A DNA stretch of 64,000 nucleotides from Arthrobacter globiformis (lineage in GTDB: Bacteria > Actinomycetota > Actinomycetes > Actinomycetales > Micrococcaceae): the NCBI RefSeq assembly GCF_030815865.1, contig NZ_JAUSXI010000001.1, positions 5,046,335 to 5,110,334 on the forward strand. Direction: 5' to 3'. The position numbers were made by a program, and so were the translations under genes. Below, in pieces: positions 43,670 to 64,000 of the stretch (position 1 is its first letter; every line of letters starts with the position of its first letter). The notes beneath the pieces are model-generated. The model did no database searches. It saw only the letters and a program-made list of their open reading frames with translations, and was not told where the DNA came from.

Positions 43670-45643
43670 TTAGTCCATGCCGCGCAGGTCCAGCACCAGG
43701 TCGGTGTCGCCGTCGGCCTGCAGCACCACCGGGATGCCCCAATCCTGCTGGTAGAGGTGGCACGCGGCGTGGTCCGGGATCTCGCCGTCCTCGGTTTCCG
43801 GGCCGTCACAGGCCGCGGCGCGGGCCGTAATGTGCAGCACGCCCTCCGGAACGTCGGAGGCCAGTTCCAGCGTGCGGAGCAGGCCCACGGAGGTCCCGCC
43901 GCCGGACACGAGCAGCTCCGGCGGGGTGGAGGAGATCTTCAGCTGGGTGGGGTCGCCCCAACGGTCATCGAGCTTCTGGCCGGTGGGCGCCGTGAAGCGG
44001 ACTGTGAGCTCCATCAGGCCGGGCGCCACAGGGCTCTTGGGGCGGTGCGTTTGTGAGGCGCCCTCGTCCACCTGCTGCGCTTCCTTGGGGATGGGTACGT
44101 ACACGAGCTGGTGCTTGTTCGCTTCGACCACCACCAGCAGCGGTTCGGAGCCCGCCACCTGGGTGTGGTCGACGATCACGTCGGACGGTTCGGCCAAGCC
44201 CCGCGCCAGTGTGGACACGGTGCCGGCGGCCGGATCGTAGCGGCGCACCGCACCGTTGTAGGTGTCTGCAATGGCCACGGACCCGTCCGGGAGAACCGTG
44301 ACGCCCAGCGGGTGCTGCAGGCGCGCCTCGGACGCCCCGCCGTCGCGGAAGCCGAAGTCGAAGAGGCCCTTGCCCACGGCGGATTCGACGGTGACCGTTC
44401 CGTCGGCACTGATGGCCAGCTTGCGCAGGGCGGAGGTCTCGGAGTCGGCCACCCAGATGTTTCCGTCGGCGTCCTCGGCCAGCCCTGACGGCTGCGCGAA
44501 CCAGGCCTCGTGGGCGGGCCCGTCCAGCAGGCCTTCCAGTCCGTTGCCGGCGACGATCGAGACATCCCCCGTCAGCGGCTCGTAGCTGAAGATCTGGTGC
44601 ACACCGGCCATGGCGATCACCACGGCGTTCAGCTTGCTTGACCAGATGACGTCCCAGGGCGAGCTGAGGGCAACGTCCAGGGGGTGGTCTCCCAAGCGCC
44701 CGGTGAAGCCAGCAGCGTCCTCGTCCACGCGGGCGGGCCCGGTCTCGAGGAGCCGCTGCACGCCGCTTCCAACGAGCGTGGTGACGGTTCCGTCGGCGAG
44801 CGACAGTCCCCGCAGGCGGTGGTTGACGGAGTCGGCAATTACGACGTCGTAGCCCGTCTTCGCTGCCACATCTTCCGGCAGCAGGACAAGACCCTGCGGT
44901 TCGTTGAACCGGGCGGTGCCGGCGGCGCCGTCGGCGTGGCCCTTGTCCCCGGAACCATACGTGCTCAGCACGGTGTGGAAGTCAGTGCCGAGCTCCAGAA
45001 CGCGGTGATGGCCGGTATCGGTGACCAGCCAGGTGCCGGCGCCGGCGGCAGCACCGGCGCCGTGCGCGGACCCCCGGCCGGATGGAAGATAGAGGGCCTT
45101 GCCCGGGAACCGAAGGGTTCCAGACGTGGGCTCCGGAGCCACGTAGGGGCCGTTGCCGCGGTGCAGGGTGCCGCGGGCCTCGTGCTCGGCGATCAACTCG
45201 GGAATGAGCACGCCCAGGCCGTCGGCGTGGCCTTCGCCCGACAGGTGCGCCACGATGTAACCCTCCGGGTCAATGACCACCAGTGTGGGCCAGGCCCGGG
45301 CCGTGTAGGCCTTCCACGTTTCCAGCTCGGGGTCGTCCAGGACCGGGTGGTGGATCTCGTAGCGCTCCACGGCGGCGGCCAGCGCCACAGGATCGGCCTC
45401 GTGCTCGAACTTCGGGGAGTGCACGCCCACGGTGACCAGGACGTCGGAGTACTTTTCCTCCAGCGGCCGGAGTTCGTCCAGCACGTGCAGGCAGTTGATG
45501 CAGCAGAAGGTCCAAAAGTCCAGGAGCACGATCTTGCCGCGCAGGGCTTCCAGGTCCAGAGACTTGCCGCCGGTGTTCAGCCAGTTGCGGCCCACCAGTT
45601 CGGAGGCGCGGACCCGGAGGTGGGTGCGTACGGTTTCGCTCAT
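43670..45643 (-). CDS. Thioredoxin-like / NHL-repeat protein (NHLRC2-like)
   Basis: 657 residues. Residues ~10-150 are a thioredoxin-like domain with the active-site stretch W-T-F-C-C-I-N-C (C48-I-N-C51). NHL beta-propeller repeats follow (~170-520; e.g. N-E-P-Q-G-L-V-L-L, H-P-L-D-V-A-L-S-S-P-W-D, Q-P-S-G-L-A-E-D-A-D-G-N-I-W-V). A beta-sandwich tail ends the protein with Cys-containing G-P-E-T-E-D. There is no signal peptide, so it appears cytoplasmic. The bacterial function is not established. It follows the CopD-CtaG gene with a one-base stop/start overlap (TGATG), so the two are translated together. A link to copper or thiol chemistry is a context inference. Confidence 0.9.
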   Translation of the reverse strand: MSETVRTHLRVRASELVGRNWLNTGGKSLDLEALRGKIVLLDFWTFCCINCLHVLDELRPLEEKYSDVLVTVGVHSPKFEHEADPVALAAAVERYEIHHPVLDDPELETWKAYTARAWPTLVVIDPEGYIVAHLSGEGHADGLGVLIPELIAEHEARGTLHRGNGPYVAPEPTSGTLRFPGKALYLPSGRGSAHGAGAAAGAGTWLVTDTGHHRVLELGTDFHTVLSTYGSGDKGHADGAAGTARFNEPQGLVLLPEDVAAKTGYDVVIADSVNHRLRGLSLADGTVTTLVGSGVQRLLETGPARVDEDAAGFTGRLGDHPLDVALSSPWDVIWSSKLNAVVIAMAGVHQIFSYEPLTGDVSIVAGNGLEGLLDGPAHEAWFAQPSGLAEDADGNIWVADSETSALRKLAISADGTVTVESAVGKGLFDFGFRDGGASEARLQHPLGVTVLPDGSVAIADTYNGAVRRYDPAAGTVSTLARGLAEPSDVIVDHTQVAGSEPLLVVVEANKHQLVYVPIPKEAQQVDEGASQTHRPKSPVAPGLMELTVRFTAPTGQKLDDRWGDPTQLKISSTPPELLVSGGGTSVGLLRTLELASDVPEGVLHITARAAACDGPETEDGEIPDHAACHLYQQDWGIPVVLQADGDTDLVLDLRGMD

Positions 45644-47805
45644 CAGCGTCCTTCCAGCTTTGAGTTGCGTTCGGCCAGCTTGGCGTCGCGTTCAGCCAAT
45701 TTGGCAAACATATCGTTGTAAGCGGTGAGATCGGCGTCGTTATTCCTGTCCGCCGCCCGGTCGGTGCGCCGGGTTTCGCGTTCATCTGATCGGGACCACA
45801 TGATGGCGACGCCGATCGCCACCAGCAGTGTGGGAATTTCGCCGATGCCCCAGGCCACGGCGCCGCCCATTTGCTGGTCCAGGAGGGCCGAACCTCCCCA
45901 GCTGCGGCCGAGGTTGCCGAAGTAGTCGGCGGCCAGCAGGTTCGTGCCGCCCATGATGGCCACGCCAAAGAAGGCATGGAAGCCCATGGTGGCCAGCAGG
46001 AGCAGGAGCCGCAGGGGGTACGGCGCGCGGCGCGGCAGCGGGTCGGTGCCGATCATGCTGAGCACGAAGATGTAGCCCGTCAGCGCAAAGTGCAGGTTCA
46101 TCAGCTCGTGGCCCACGTGCTCCCGCATCGCCAGGCTGAAGGCGTCCGAGTAGTAGAACAACACAATGGAGCCGGCGAAGTTGGCGGCGGCGAACAGCGG
46201 GTGGGTGACCACCTGCGAGAACTTCGAGTGCACGAACAGCAGGAGCCATTCCCGGAGGCCGCGGGATCCGTCGTTCCTTGCCGGAAGGGCCCGGAGCGCA
46301 AGCGTCACGGGGGCGCCGAGCACCAGGAAGATCGGGGCCACCATGGTGAGGGCCATGTGGTCCACCATGTGCGCGGAGAACAGTACGCGGCCGTATACCG
46401 ACGGCGGTCCCGACGTGATGTAGGTCAGCACCAGCAGGCCGATGATCCAGTTTGCGGTGCGGAACCAGGACCACTTGTCCCCCCGTGCGCGGACCTTGGC
46501 CACGCCCAGGACGTAGGACAGCAGACCGAAGACCGCCACGGCAATCCAGAGCCAGTCCAGGCGCCACTCGGTGAGCCAGCGTTGGGGCGTCAGTCCAGGG
46601 GGCAGCTCGTAGCCGGAGAGGATGAATGCGGGCGAGGCGTCCGGGGCATAGGAAGTAGGTTCTGGTGGCGCCGAACGGCCCAGTGCGACGGCGATGCCTG
46701 ACGTGGCACCCATGATCAGGAGTTCGATGAGAATCAGCTGCCAGAGCACGCGCCGTGCGGACAGGGCCGCCCCCGCCCGGGCCAGCTGCGGGATGACCCA
46801 CTTCCGGTGCATGAAGCCGATTCCGCCCAGTACCAGTGTGGCAGCCGACTTCGCGAGGATCAGCTGGCCGTAGGCCGAGCCGAAGAGGTCACCCCAGCTG
46901 GTCACCCGGATGCTGGCGTTGACGACGCCCGATGCGAAGACCAGCGCAAATGCGAAACCTGCGAGCGAGGAGAAACGGCGGAGGACCGGTTCGGTGATGT
47001 CCTGGCCTCCGTGCGGGGACACCTGGCCGCTACGGGCCTGGTTGCGCGGGGCGAGGATGCCGGAGAGCAGGGCCAGCATGATGATGCCGCCCACCCAGAC
47101 GCTGACCCCCACCAAGTGCAGGCCCAGCGAGTTGATGGCACCCTCGTGGTCGTTGGAGCTGGCGGAGTGGCCAATCAGGGCAGTGGGAATCAGGCCGATC
47201 AGCGCCAGCAGCAACGTAAACGCCAGGCCGGTCAGCGATCGCACCCCGAAGAGGGCCGTTGTCACTACGGCGGCGATGATTGTCACGGCCAGCCAGGCGC
47301 GCCCAGTTTCGATGTCAGTCATGAAGTACACGAGGGCGCGGGTGAATTCGGCATCCCCCGAGATGCCCTGCCCCGCCACGTCGGAGTATGTCAGCACCAG
47401 CACGGCGATAGCGGACAGCGTCCACGTCACGCCCGCCGCAGCCGCGATGGCAAGGGCACGGGTAAAGGCCGGGTGCTCGGGTGCTTCATTGTCTTTCGAC
47501 CGCGCACCACCGAGCTTGTGCGGCAGGATACCAGCGGCAAAGATGAGCCCGCCGATTACTCCGGCCAGGGAAACGTTGTGGATGGCCTTGCTGACAGGCA
47601 GCCCCCAACGTACCAGCGCGCCGGGGTCTGAAACTTCACGGGCGGCTGCCGCGCCGGAGAACAGCAGCGCGGCCACGAGCCCCAGGAAGAGGGCCCCGAG
47701 TCCGGCCAGCTGCCAGGCCCGCTGAATGCCGAAGGCACTGTCAGTGCCCCGGGTGCCCGAATCGGGCGCGGGTTGCGGAGTAAGGGGTTTTGCTGCTGAA
47801 GGCAC
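45643..47805 (-). CDS. CopD-type copper resistance domain fused to CtaG-type cytochrome oxidase assembly domain
   Basis: 720 residues, almost all membrane. The first ~360 residues form a CopD-like domain (eight or so helices; H-N-V-S-L-A-G-V-I-G-G-L ~72, L-H-L-V-G-V-S-V-W-V-G-G ~229). Residues ~420-680 form a caa3-CtaG domain (L-F-S-A-H-M-V-D-H-M-A-L-T-M, M-N-L-H-F-A-L-T-G-Y, M-G-F-H-A-F-F-G-V). The A-H-M-x-x-H and M-N-L-H residues are candidate Cu ligands. The actinobacterial fusion is known and thought to move copper into the periplasm for cytochrome oxidase. A charged tail (A-E-R-D-A-K-L-A-E-R-N) ends the protein. It sits 5' of the thioredoxin/NHL gene in a probable two-gene operon. Confidence 0.92.
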   Translation of the reverse strand: MPSAAKPLTPQPAPDSGTRGTDSAFGIQRAWQLAGLGALFLGLVAALLFSGAAAAREVSDPGALVRWGLPVSKAIHNVSLAGVIGGLIFAAGILPHKLGGARSKDNEAPEHPAFTRALAIAAAAGVTWTLSAIAVLVLTYSDVAGQGISGDAEFTRALVYFMTDIETGRAWLAVTIIAAVVTTALFGVRSLTGLAFTLLLALIGLIPTALIGHSASSNDHEGAINSLGLHLVGVSVWVGGIIMLALLSGILAPRNQARSGQVSPHGGQDITEPVLRRFSSLAGFAFALVFASGVVNASIRVTSWGDLFGSAYGQLILAKSAATLVLGGIGFMHRKWVIPQLARAGAALSARRVLWQLILIELLIMGATSGIAVALGRSAPPEPTSYAPDASPAFILSGYELPPGLTPQRWLTEWRLDWLWIAVAVFGLLSYVLGVAKVRARGDKWSWFRTANWIIGLLVLTYITSGPPSVYGRVLFSAHMVDHMALTMVAPIFLVLGAPVTLALRALPARNDGSRGLREWLLLFVHSKFSQVVTHPLFAAANFAGSIVLFYYSDAFSLAMREHVGHELMNLHFALTGYIFVLSMIGTDPLPRRAPYPLRLLLLLATMGFHAFFGVAIMGGTNLLAADYFGNLGRSWGGSALLDQQMGGAVAWGIGEIPTLLVAIGVAIMWSRSDERETRRTDRAADRNNDADLTAYNDMFAKLAERDAKLAERNSKLEGR

Positions 47806-47870
47806 CTATCCATTGTCCGCTACCGTCGCCACGGCGGCGAATCGGAGGTTCGGCGAAGCGAGGGTTAAAG

Positions 47871-47909
47871 CAAGAGGAGCGGCAACCCCGAGGGTTGCCG
47901 CTCCTCTTG
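47871..47909. terminator. Intrinsic terminator of the HU gene
   Basis: caagaggagcggcaaccc and gggttgccgctcctcttg pair perfectly over 18 bp with loop cga, directly after the HU gene stop on the minus strand and 66 bases before the start of the CopD-CtaG gene. Confidence 0.9.
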
Positions 47910-47923
47910 TAGCTGCGAAAGGA

Positions 47924-48208
47924 CTACTTCTTGGAGACAGCGGCCTTCAGCTTGGAGCCAGCGGTCAGCTTGACGCTGTGGCCGGCTGCAATCTGGATGG
48001 TCTCGCCGGTCTGCGGGTTGCGGCCAGTGCGGGCTGCGCGGTCGGTGCGCTCAACTGCGAGCCAGCCCGGGATGGTGATCTTCTCGCCGGCGGCGACAGA
48101 AGATTCGAAAACCTCGAACAGTGCATCGAGCACGGAGTTGACGGCTGCCTGGCTGGTGCCGGCCTTGCCTGCTACCTCTGCAACAAGTTCACTACGGTTC
48201 TTAGCCAT
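47924..48208 (-). CDS. HU family DNA-binding protein
   Basis: 94 residues from the ATG at 48208 (M-A-K-N-R-S-E-L-V-A), with AGGAGG 7 bases upstream; an upstream extension of 28 residues in the same frame is not supported. The HU/IHF hallmark G-W-L-A-V-E-R-T-D-R-A-A-R-T-G-R-N-P-Q-T-G (~47-67) carries the DNA-intercalating Pro. Actinobacterial HupB often bears a long Lys/Ala-rich tail, absent here, so this is a short-type HU like those of enterobacteria. It compacts and bends chromosomal DNA. It is the last protein gene before the rRNA array. Confidence 0.95.
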   Translation of the reverse strand: MAKNRSELVAEVAGKAGTSQAAVNSVLDALFEVFESSVAAGEKITIPGWLAVERTDRAARTGRNPQTGETIQIAAGHSVKLTAGSKLKAAVSKK

Positions 48209-48558
48209 GTATGTCCTCCTGGACGCTCTTGATTCTGGAGCCTGCATGCGGCGTGCGTGCAAGCCACTGTTCGAAAACTTACCAGCTTGCACCCATGAGG
48301 GGGATAAATTCCGCGTGTTTCCGCGACTTTTTGACCTAAATCACCGCTATTTCAAGGATTTCCAGCCGAATGCGGCCTCCGGACCGGACCCTCCTGCAGG
48401 TTTAGGCGTCTCCCCGCCGGATCCTCGTTCAGATTCCGCTGCCCCAGTCGGCACACTTCCTCACATCCCGTCGCTTCAACCCGGGCGCTTCCGCACCCTT
48501 GGCGGGGAACTGCGGAAGCGTTGGGGAGGTCCGTTGGTTGAGCCTGTCGAAACCCGGC
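48209..48558. other. Intergenic region with REP-like elements, no gene seen
   Basis: About 350 bp between the HU gene and the rRNA array. It contains a perfect 10-bp inverted repeat cgcttccgca/tgcggaagcg (48486-48495 and 48511-48520) and the REP-like sequence ggttgagcctgtcgaaacc (48536-48554) that is similar to the element at 10523. The HU promoter should also be here, but I could not identify it. Confidence 0.55.
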
Positions 48559-48593
48559 GCCTGGGGCGGGATCGCCTGGCGGGTTAAATGCGG

Positions 48594-48625
48594 GAGAGCC
48601 CCAACCATGACTGGTTGGGGCTCTC
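48594..48625 (-). terminator. rRNA operon terminator, unit 1
   Basis: gagagccccaacc and ggttggggctctc form a perfect 13-bp stem (loop atgact) 20 bases after the 5S rRNA 3' end on the minus strand. Equivalent copies are at 55195-55226 and 61797-61828. Confidence 0.85.
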
Positions 48626-48644
48626 GACCGTTTTTCTAATGGTT

Positions 48645-48763
48645 GTCCGGCGGTGACCTACTCTCCCACACCCTCCCGGGTGCAGTACCATCGGCGCTGT
48701 GGGTCTTAGCTTCCGGGTTCGGAATGGGACCGGGCGTTTCCCCCACGCTATGACCGCCGTAAC
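48645..48763 (-). rRNA. rrf: 5S ribosomal RNA, unit 1
   Basis: Read on the minus strand: GTTACGGCGGTCATAGCG at the 5' end and CACCGCCGGAC at the 3' end, with CCCGGTCCCATTCCGAACC and the typical 5S hairpins between. Ends are approximate by a few bases. Confidence 0.93.
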
Positions 48764-48993
48764 CCTGTGTCCCGTTCCCCGGTGTGTGCCGGGGTGGGAA
48801 AACTTGTGGTTACACACGTTGCTGCAGGTTGTTGCAGCTGTGATGTTGTTATTGAGTTGTTGGTTTCCTGGACCGTGAAACCCGGTGGCGGGTTTGTTGG
48901 TTGGGAACCACATAGTGGACGCAAGCAGTCTTGTTTCTTTTTACTCTCCCCATGGTGTGAACGTCTTTTGAATCCGTTCACGAAGAAGAGTGT
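48764..48993 (-). other. 23S-5S spacer, unit 1
   Basis: About 230 bp. It contains acatagtggacgcaagca (48909-48926), complementary to tgctcgcgtccactatgt in the 16S-23S spacer (52248-52265). In the transcript these flank the 23S rRNA and should pair as the 23S processing stem. No tRNA gene is seen. Confidence 0.7.
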
Positions 48994-54179
<5,186 letters not shown>

Positions 54180-55159
54180 AGTAAAACAGACACAACCAGG
54201 CACCACGGAAATAACGCGGAACCAGGCTGCACAAAATTTGAAACCAGCCAAAAACACCAGACCACACCACGGAGGTGGCAGGCCCGGCAAATTCAACCAA
54301 TTTAATAAAAAATCGGTATCAACAAACTTGGCACACTATTGAGTTCTCAAACAACAGACACACCCGGCACCACCCAAACTTCCGTTCAGGATCGCTCCGG
54401 AGCAACTTTTCAAACTTACCCGGTTTCACTCCCCGATGCAAATCCGTGTTTCAGGATCCTCATCGGCAGGAAAACCAGCCCCACCACACTCCAGCGACCT
54501 AAAGAGTCACCAAATCATGGTCTAAATTTCGGGGATTTGGCCGCCCGCGGTGACCAGCTCTTCGCTGTCTCCCTCGCGGCGACTTAGAAAACAGTACACC
54601 CACCCCACCCCCAAAGCAACCCAGCCAAAAGAGGCACGAACCCGCGCCAAAACCCGCGAAATGGCGCGGTTTTTTGGGCACTGCAAGGCGGTCAACGAAG
54701 CCACCCAGGGTCCGGATCAGTTTTATGGACCGCGTCACAGTCGGGCACGTCGGCCTGGGCCGGCAGCTGTTGGCCCCGTGCACCGGGAACCCTCCCCAGC
54801 TCACCCGCGCGTCCAGGCTGCGGGCCCGCCGCCAGCCGGCACCTGGCCTCCGGAAACACAGCCTCCACCAACCACAGCCCCGCAAAAACGTCCGGGAACT
54901 TGCTGCGGTGAAGTTCCCACCGAAGAACCTCGGGTCACCGGCCGGGACAGCCCCGGCAGCGGCGCCCCGGCCCTGCCTCAGGTAGGCCGCGGGACGCGAT
55001 GGGACGAAGGACCTCCAGGACAGGGCCCGCGGTGCCGCCGGCGCAGCTGCCGGCACCGCAGCCGGTTGTTGGCGCCGCGGCAGGCAGTCGCCGGACGGGC
55101 CCGGCACCTCCGGCGGGCGGCGGCTTTTAAACCGCTCAGGCCCCGACGTAGATGTCGGG
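54180..55159 (-). promoter_or_regulatory. rRNA leader and inter-operon spacer, unit 1
   Basis: ~980 bp. Close to 16S it carries the actinobacterial leader element TTGTTTGAGAACTCAATAGT (54335-54354, minus strand), a boxA-like antitermination signal. Promoters should lie upstream (54360-54600), but I could not choose -35/-10 boxes with confidence. The part 54600-55135 is GC-rich with frames that are not convincing as genes. A palindrome caggccccgac/gtcggggcctg (55136-55162) lies across the unit boundary. Confidence 0.7.
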
Positions 55160-55194
55160 GCCTGGGGCGGGATCGCCTGGCGGGTTAAATGCGG

Positions 55195-55226
55195 GAGAGC
55201 CCCAACCATGACTGGTTGGGGCTCTC
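55195..55226 (-). terminator. rRNA operon terminator, unit 2
   Basis: Same 13-bp stem as at 48594-48625, 6601 bp further on. Confidence 0.85.
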
Positions 55227-55245
55227 GACCGTTTTTCTAATGGTT

Positions 55246-55364
55246 GTCCGGCGGTGACCTACTCTCCCACACCCTCCCGGGTGCAGTACCATCGGCGCTG
55301 TGGGTCTTAGCTTCCGGGTTCGGAATGGGACCGGGCGTTTCCCCCACGCTATGACCGCCGTAAC
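55246..55364 (-). rRNA. rrf: 5S ribosomal RNA, unit 2
   Basis: Identical by reading to the unit 1 5S, 6601 bp further on. Confidence 0.93.
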
Positions 55365-55594
55365 CCTGTGTCCCGTTCCCCGGTGTGTGCCGGGGTGGGA
55401 AAACTTGTGGTTACACACGTTGCTGCAGGTTGTTGCAGCTGTGATGTTGTTATTGAGTTGTTGGTTTCCTGGACCGTGAAACCCGGTGGCGGGTTTGTTG
55501 GTTGGGAACCACATAGTGGACGCAAGCAGTCTTGTTTCTTTTTACTCTCCCCATGGTGTGAACGTCTTTTGAATCCGTTCACGAAGAAGAGTGT

Positions 55595-60782
<5,188 letters not shown>

Positions 60783-61761
60783 AGTAAAACAGACACAACC
60801 AGGCACCACGGAAATAACGCGGAACCAGGCTGCACAAAATTTGAAACCAGCCAAAAACACCAGACCACACCACGGAGGTGGCAGGCCCGGCAAATTCAAC
60901 CAATTTAATAAAAAATCGGTATCAACAAACTTGGCACACTATTGAGTTCTCAAACAACAGACACACCCGGCACCACCCAAACTCTCGTTCAGGATCGCTC
61001 CGGAGCAACTTTTCAAACTTACCCGGTTTCACTCCCCGATGCAAATCCGTGTTTCAGGATCCTCATCGGCAGGAAAACCAGCCCCACCACACTCCAGCGA
61101 CCTAAAGAGTCACCAAATCATGGTCTAAATTTCGGGGATTTGGCCGCCCGCGGTGACCAGCTCTTCGCTGTCTCCCTCGCGGCGACTTAGAAAACAATAC
61201 ACCCACCCCACCCCCAAAGCAACCCAGCCAAAAGAGGCACGAACCCGCGCCAAAACCCGCGAAATGGCGCGGTTTTTGGGCACTGCAAGGCGGTCAACGA
61301 AGCCACCCAGGGTCCGGATCAGTTTTATGGACCGCGTCACAGTCGGGCACGTCGGCCTGGGCCGGCAGCTGTTGGCCCCGTGCACCGGGAACCCTCCCCA
61401 GCTCACCCGCGCGTCCAGGCTGCGGGCCCGCCGCCAGCCGGCACCTGGCCTCCGGAAACACAGCCTCCACCAACCACAGCCCCGCAAAAACGTCCGGGAA
61501 CTTGCTGCGGTGAAGTTCCCACCGAAGAACCTCGGGTCACCGGCCGGGACAGCCCCGGCAGCGGCGCCCCGGCCCTGCCTCAGGTAGGCCGCGGGACGCG
61601 ATGGGACGAAGGACCTCCAGGACAGGGCCCGCGGTGCCGCCGGCGCAGCTGCCGGCACCGCAGCCGGTTGTTGGCGCCGCGGCAGGCAGTCGCCGGACGG
61701 GCCCGGCACCTCCGGCGGGCGGCGGCTTTTAAACCGCTCAGGCCCCGACGTAGATGTCGGG
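60783..61761 (-). promoter_or_regulatory. rRNA leader and inter-operon spacer, unit 2
   Basis: As in unit 1, but with two swapped bases near 60984, G to A at 61197, and a T5 instead of T6 tract near 61272. The boxA-like leader element is unchanged. Confidence 0.7.
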
Positions 61762-61796
61762 GCCTGGGGCGGGATCGCCTGGCGGGTTAAATGCGG

Positions 61797-61828
61797 GAGA
61801 GCCCCAACCATGACTGGTTGGGGCTCTC
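61797..61828 (-). terminator. rRNA operon terminator, unit 3
   Basis: Same 13-bp stem as in units 1 and 2. Confidence 0.85.
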
Positions 61829-61847
61829 GACCGTTTTTCTAATGGTT

Positions 61848-61966
61848 GTCCGGCGGTGACCTACTCTCCCACACCCTCCCGGGTGCAGTACCATCGGCGC
61901 TGTGGGTCTTAGCTTCCGGGTTCGGAATGGGACCGGGCGTTTCCCCCACGCTATGACCGCCGTAAC
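61848..61966 (-). rRNA. rrf: 5S ribosomal RNA, unit 3
   Basis: Same sequence as units 1 and 2 by reading. Confidence 0.93.
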
Positions 61967-62196
61967 CCTGTGTCCCGTTCCCCGGTGTGTGCCGGGGCGG
62001 GAAAACTTGTGGTTACACACGTTGCTGCAGGTTGTTGCAGCTGTGATGTTGTTATTGAGTTGTTGGTTTCCTGGACCGTGAAACCCGGTGGCGGGTTTGT
62101 TGGTTGGGAACCACATAGTGGACGCAAGCAGTCTTGTTTCTTTTTACTCTCCCCATGGTGTGAACGTCTTTTGAATCCGTTCACGAAGAAGAGTGT

Positions 62197-64000
<1,804 letters not shown>

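Noticed and set aside
54499..55209. Open frame of ~236 codons in the inter-operon spacer, repeated in unit 2
   Set aside because: Arg/Pro/Ala-rich without a recognised motif; the T6/T5 difference between units shifts the frame, so it is not under coding constraint.

Overview
The window looks like a chromosomal segment of a high-GC actinobacterium of the Arthrobacter/Pseudarthrobacter group (Micrococcaceae). The basis is the GC-rich codon use, the actinobacterial 16S/23S/5S sequences, the HU protein, the Mrp antiporter with fused A and B subunits, and a low density of accessory genes. Genus is inferred from reading, not from a search.

Layout: (1) 1-5.7 kb: end of an acyltransferase gene, an Asp/Glu racemase-like protein, a YbdK-type carboxylate-amine ligase, a MurA-like enolpyruvyl transferase with an N-terminal helix-turn-helix, and a secreted GH25-like protein. 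(2) 5.7-9.6 kb: a GNAT acetyltransferase converging on a TPP-riboswitch-controlled ykoEDC thiamin-precursor ECF transporter whose ykoE carries a frameshift. (3) 9.6-12.9 kb: a UPF0303 protein, a DUF4235 protein and a large secreted protein with a PKD-like domain. (4) 13-19.5 kb: a tightly overlapping mrpA(B)-C-D-E-F-G Na+/H+ antiporter operon. (5) 19.7-27.1 kb: a UMF1-type transporter, a KhtTU-like regulated cation/proton antiporter, dcd, an SRPBCC protein, tRNA-Gly(CCC), a divergent MFS/LysR pair and a small Cys-rich protein. (6) 27.2-33.8 kb: putA, an amino-acid permease and a divergent LysR gene. The putA and permease upstream regions share the same promoter/operator layout, which suggests one small regulon. 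(7) 33.8-43.3 kb: panD, an AEC transporter, a MSOX/SolA-like oxidase, a fused trehalose-phosphatase-like/GH15 protein, an LLM flavin oxidoreductase, a HerA-like ATPase and a membrane-anchored protein of unknown function. (8) 43.4-48.2 kb: a DUF559 remnant, a thioredoxin/NHL protein overlapping a CopD-CtaG fusion, and an HU gene. (9) 48.6 kb to the window end: at least three head-to-tail rRNA operons on the minus strand (order of transcription 16S-23S-5S), repeating every 6601-6602 bp; the third is cut by the window edge.

The main processes are cation and pH homeostasis (mrp, KhtTU-like), thiamin salvage, proline catabolism with amino-acid uptake, CoA precursor synthesis (panD), copper/cytochrome oxidase biogenesis and ribosome production. 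I saw no CRISPR array, prophage, integrase or intact insertion sequence. The most notable observations are the tandem rrn array, the shared LysR-type promoter architecture of putA and the permease, the apparently dead phosphatase motif in the GH15 fusion, the HTH-MurA fusion with a palindrome next to its start, and the TPP riboswitch with a Shine-Dalgarno-sequestering hairpin above a frameshifted ykoE.
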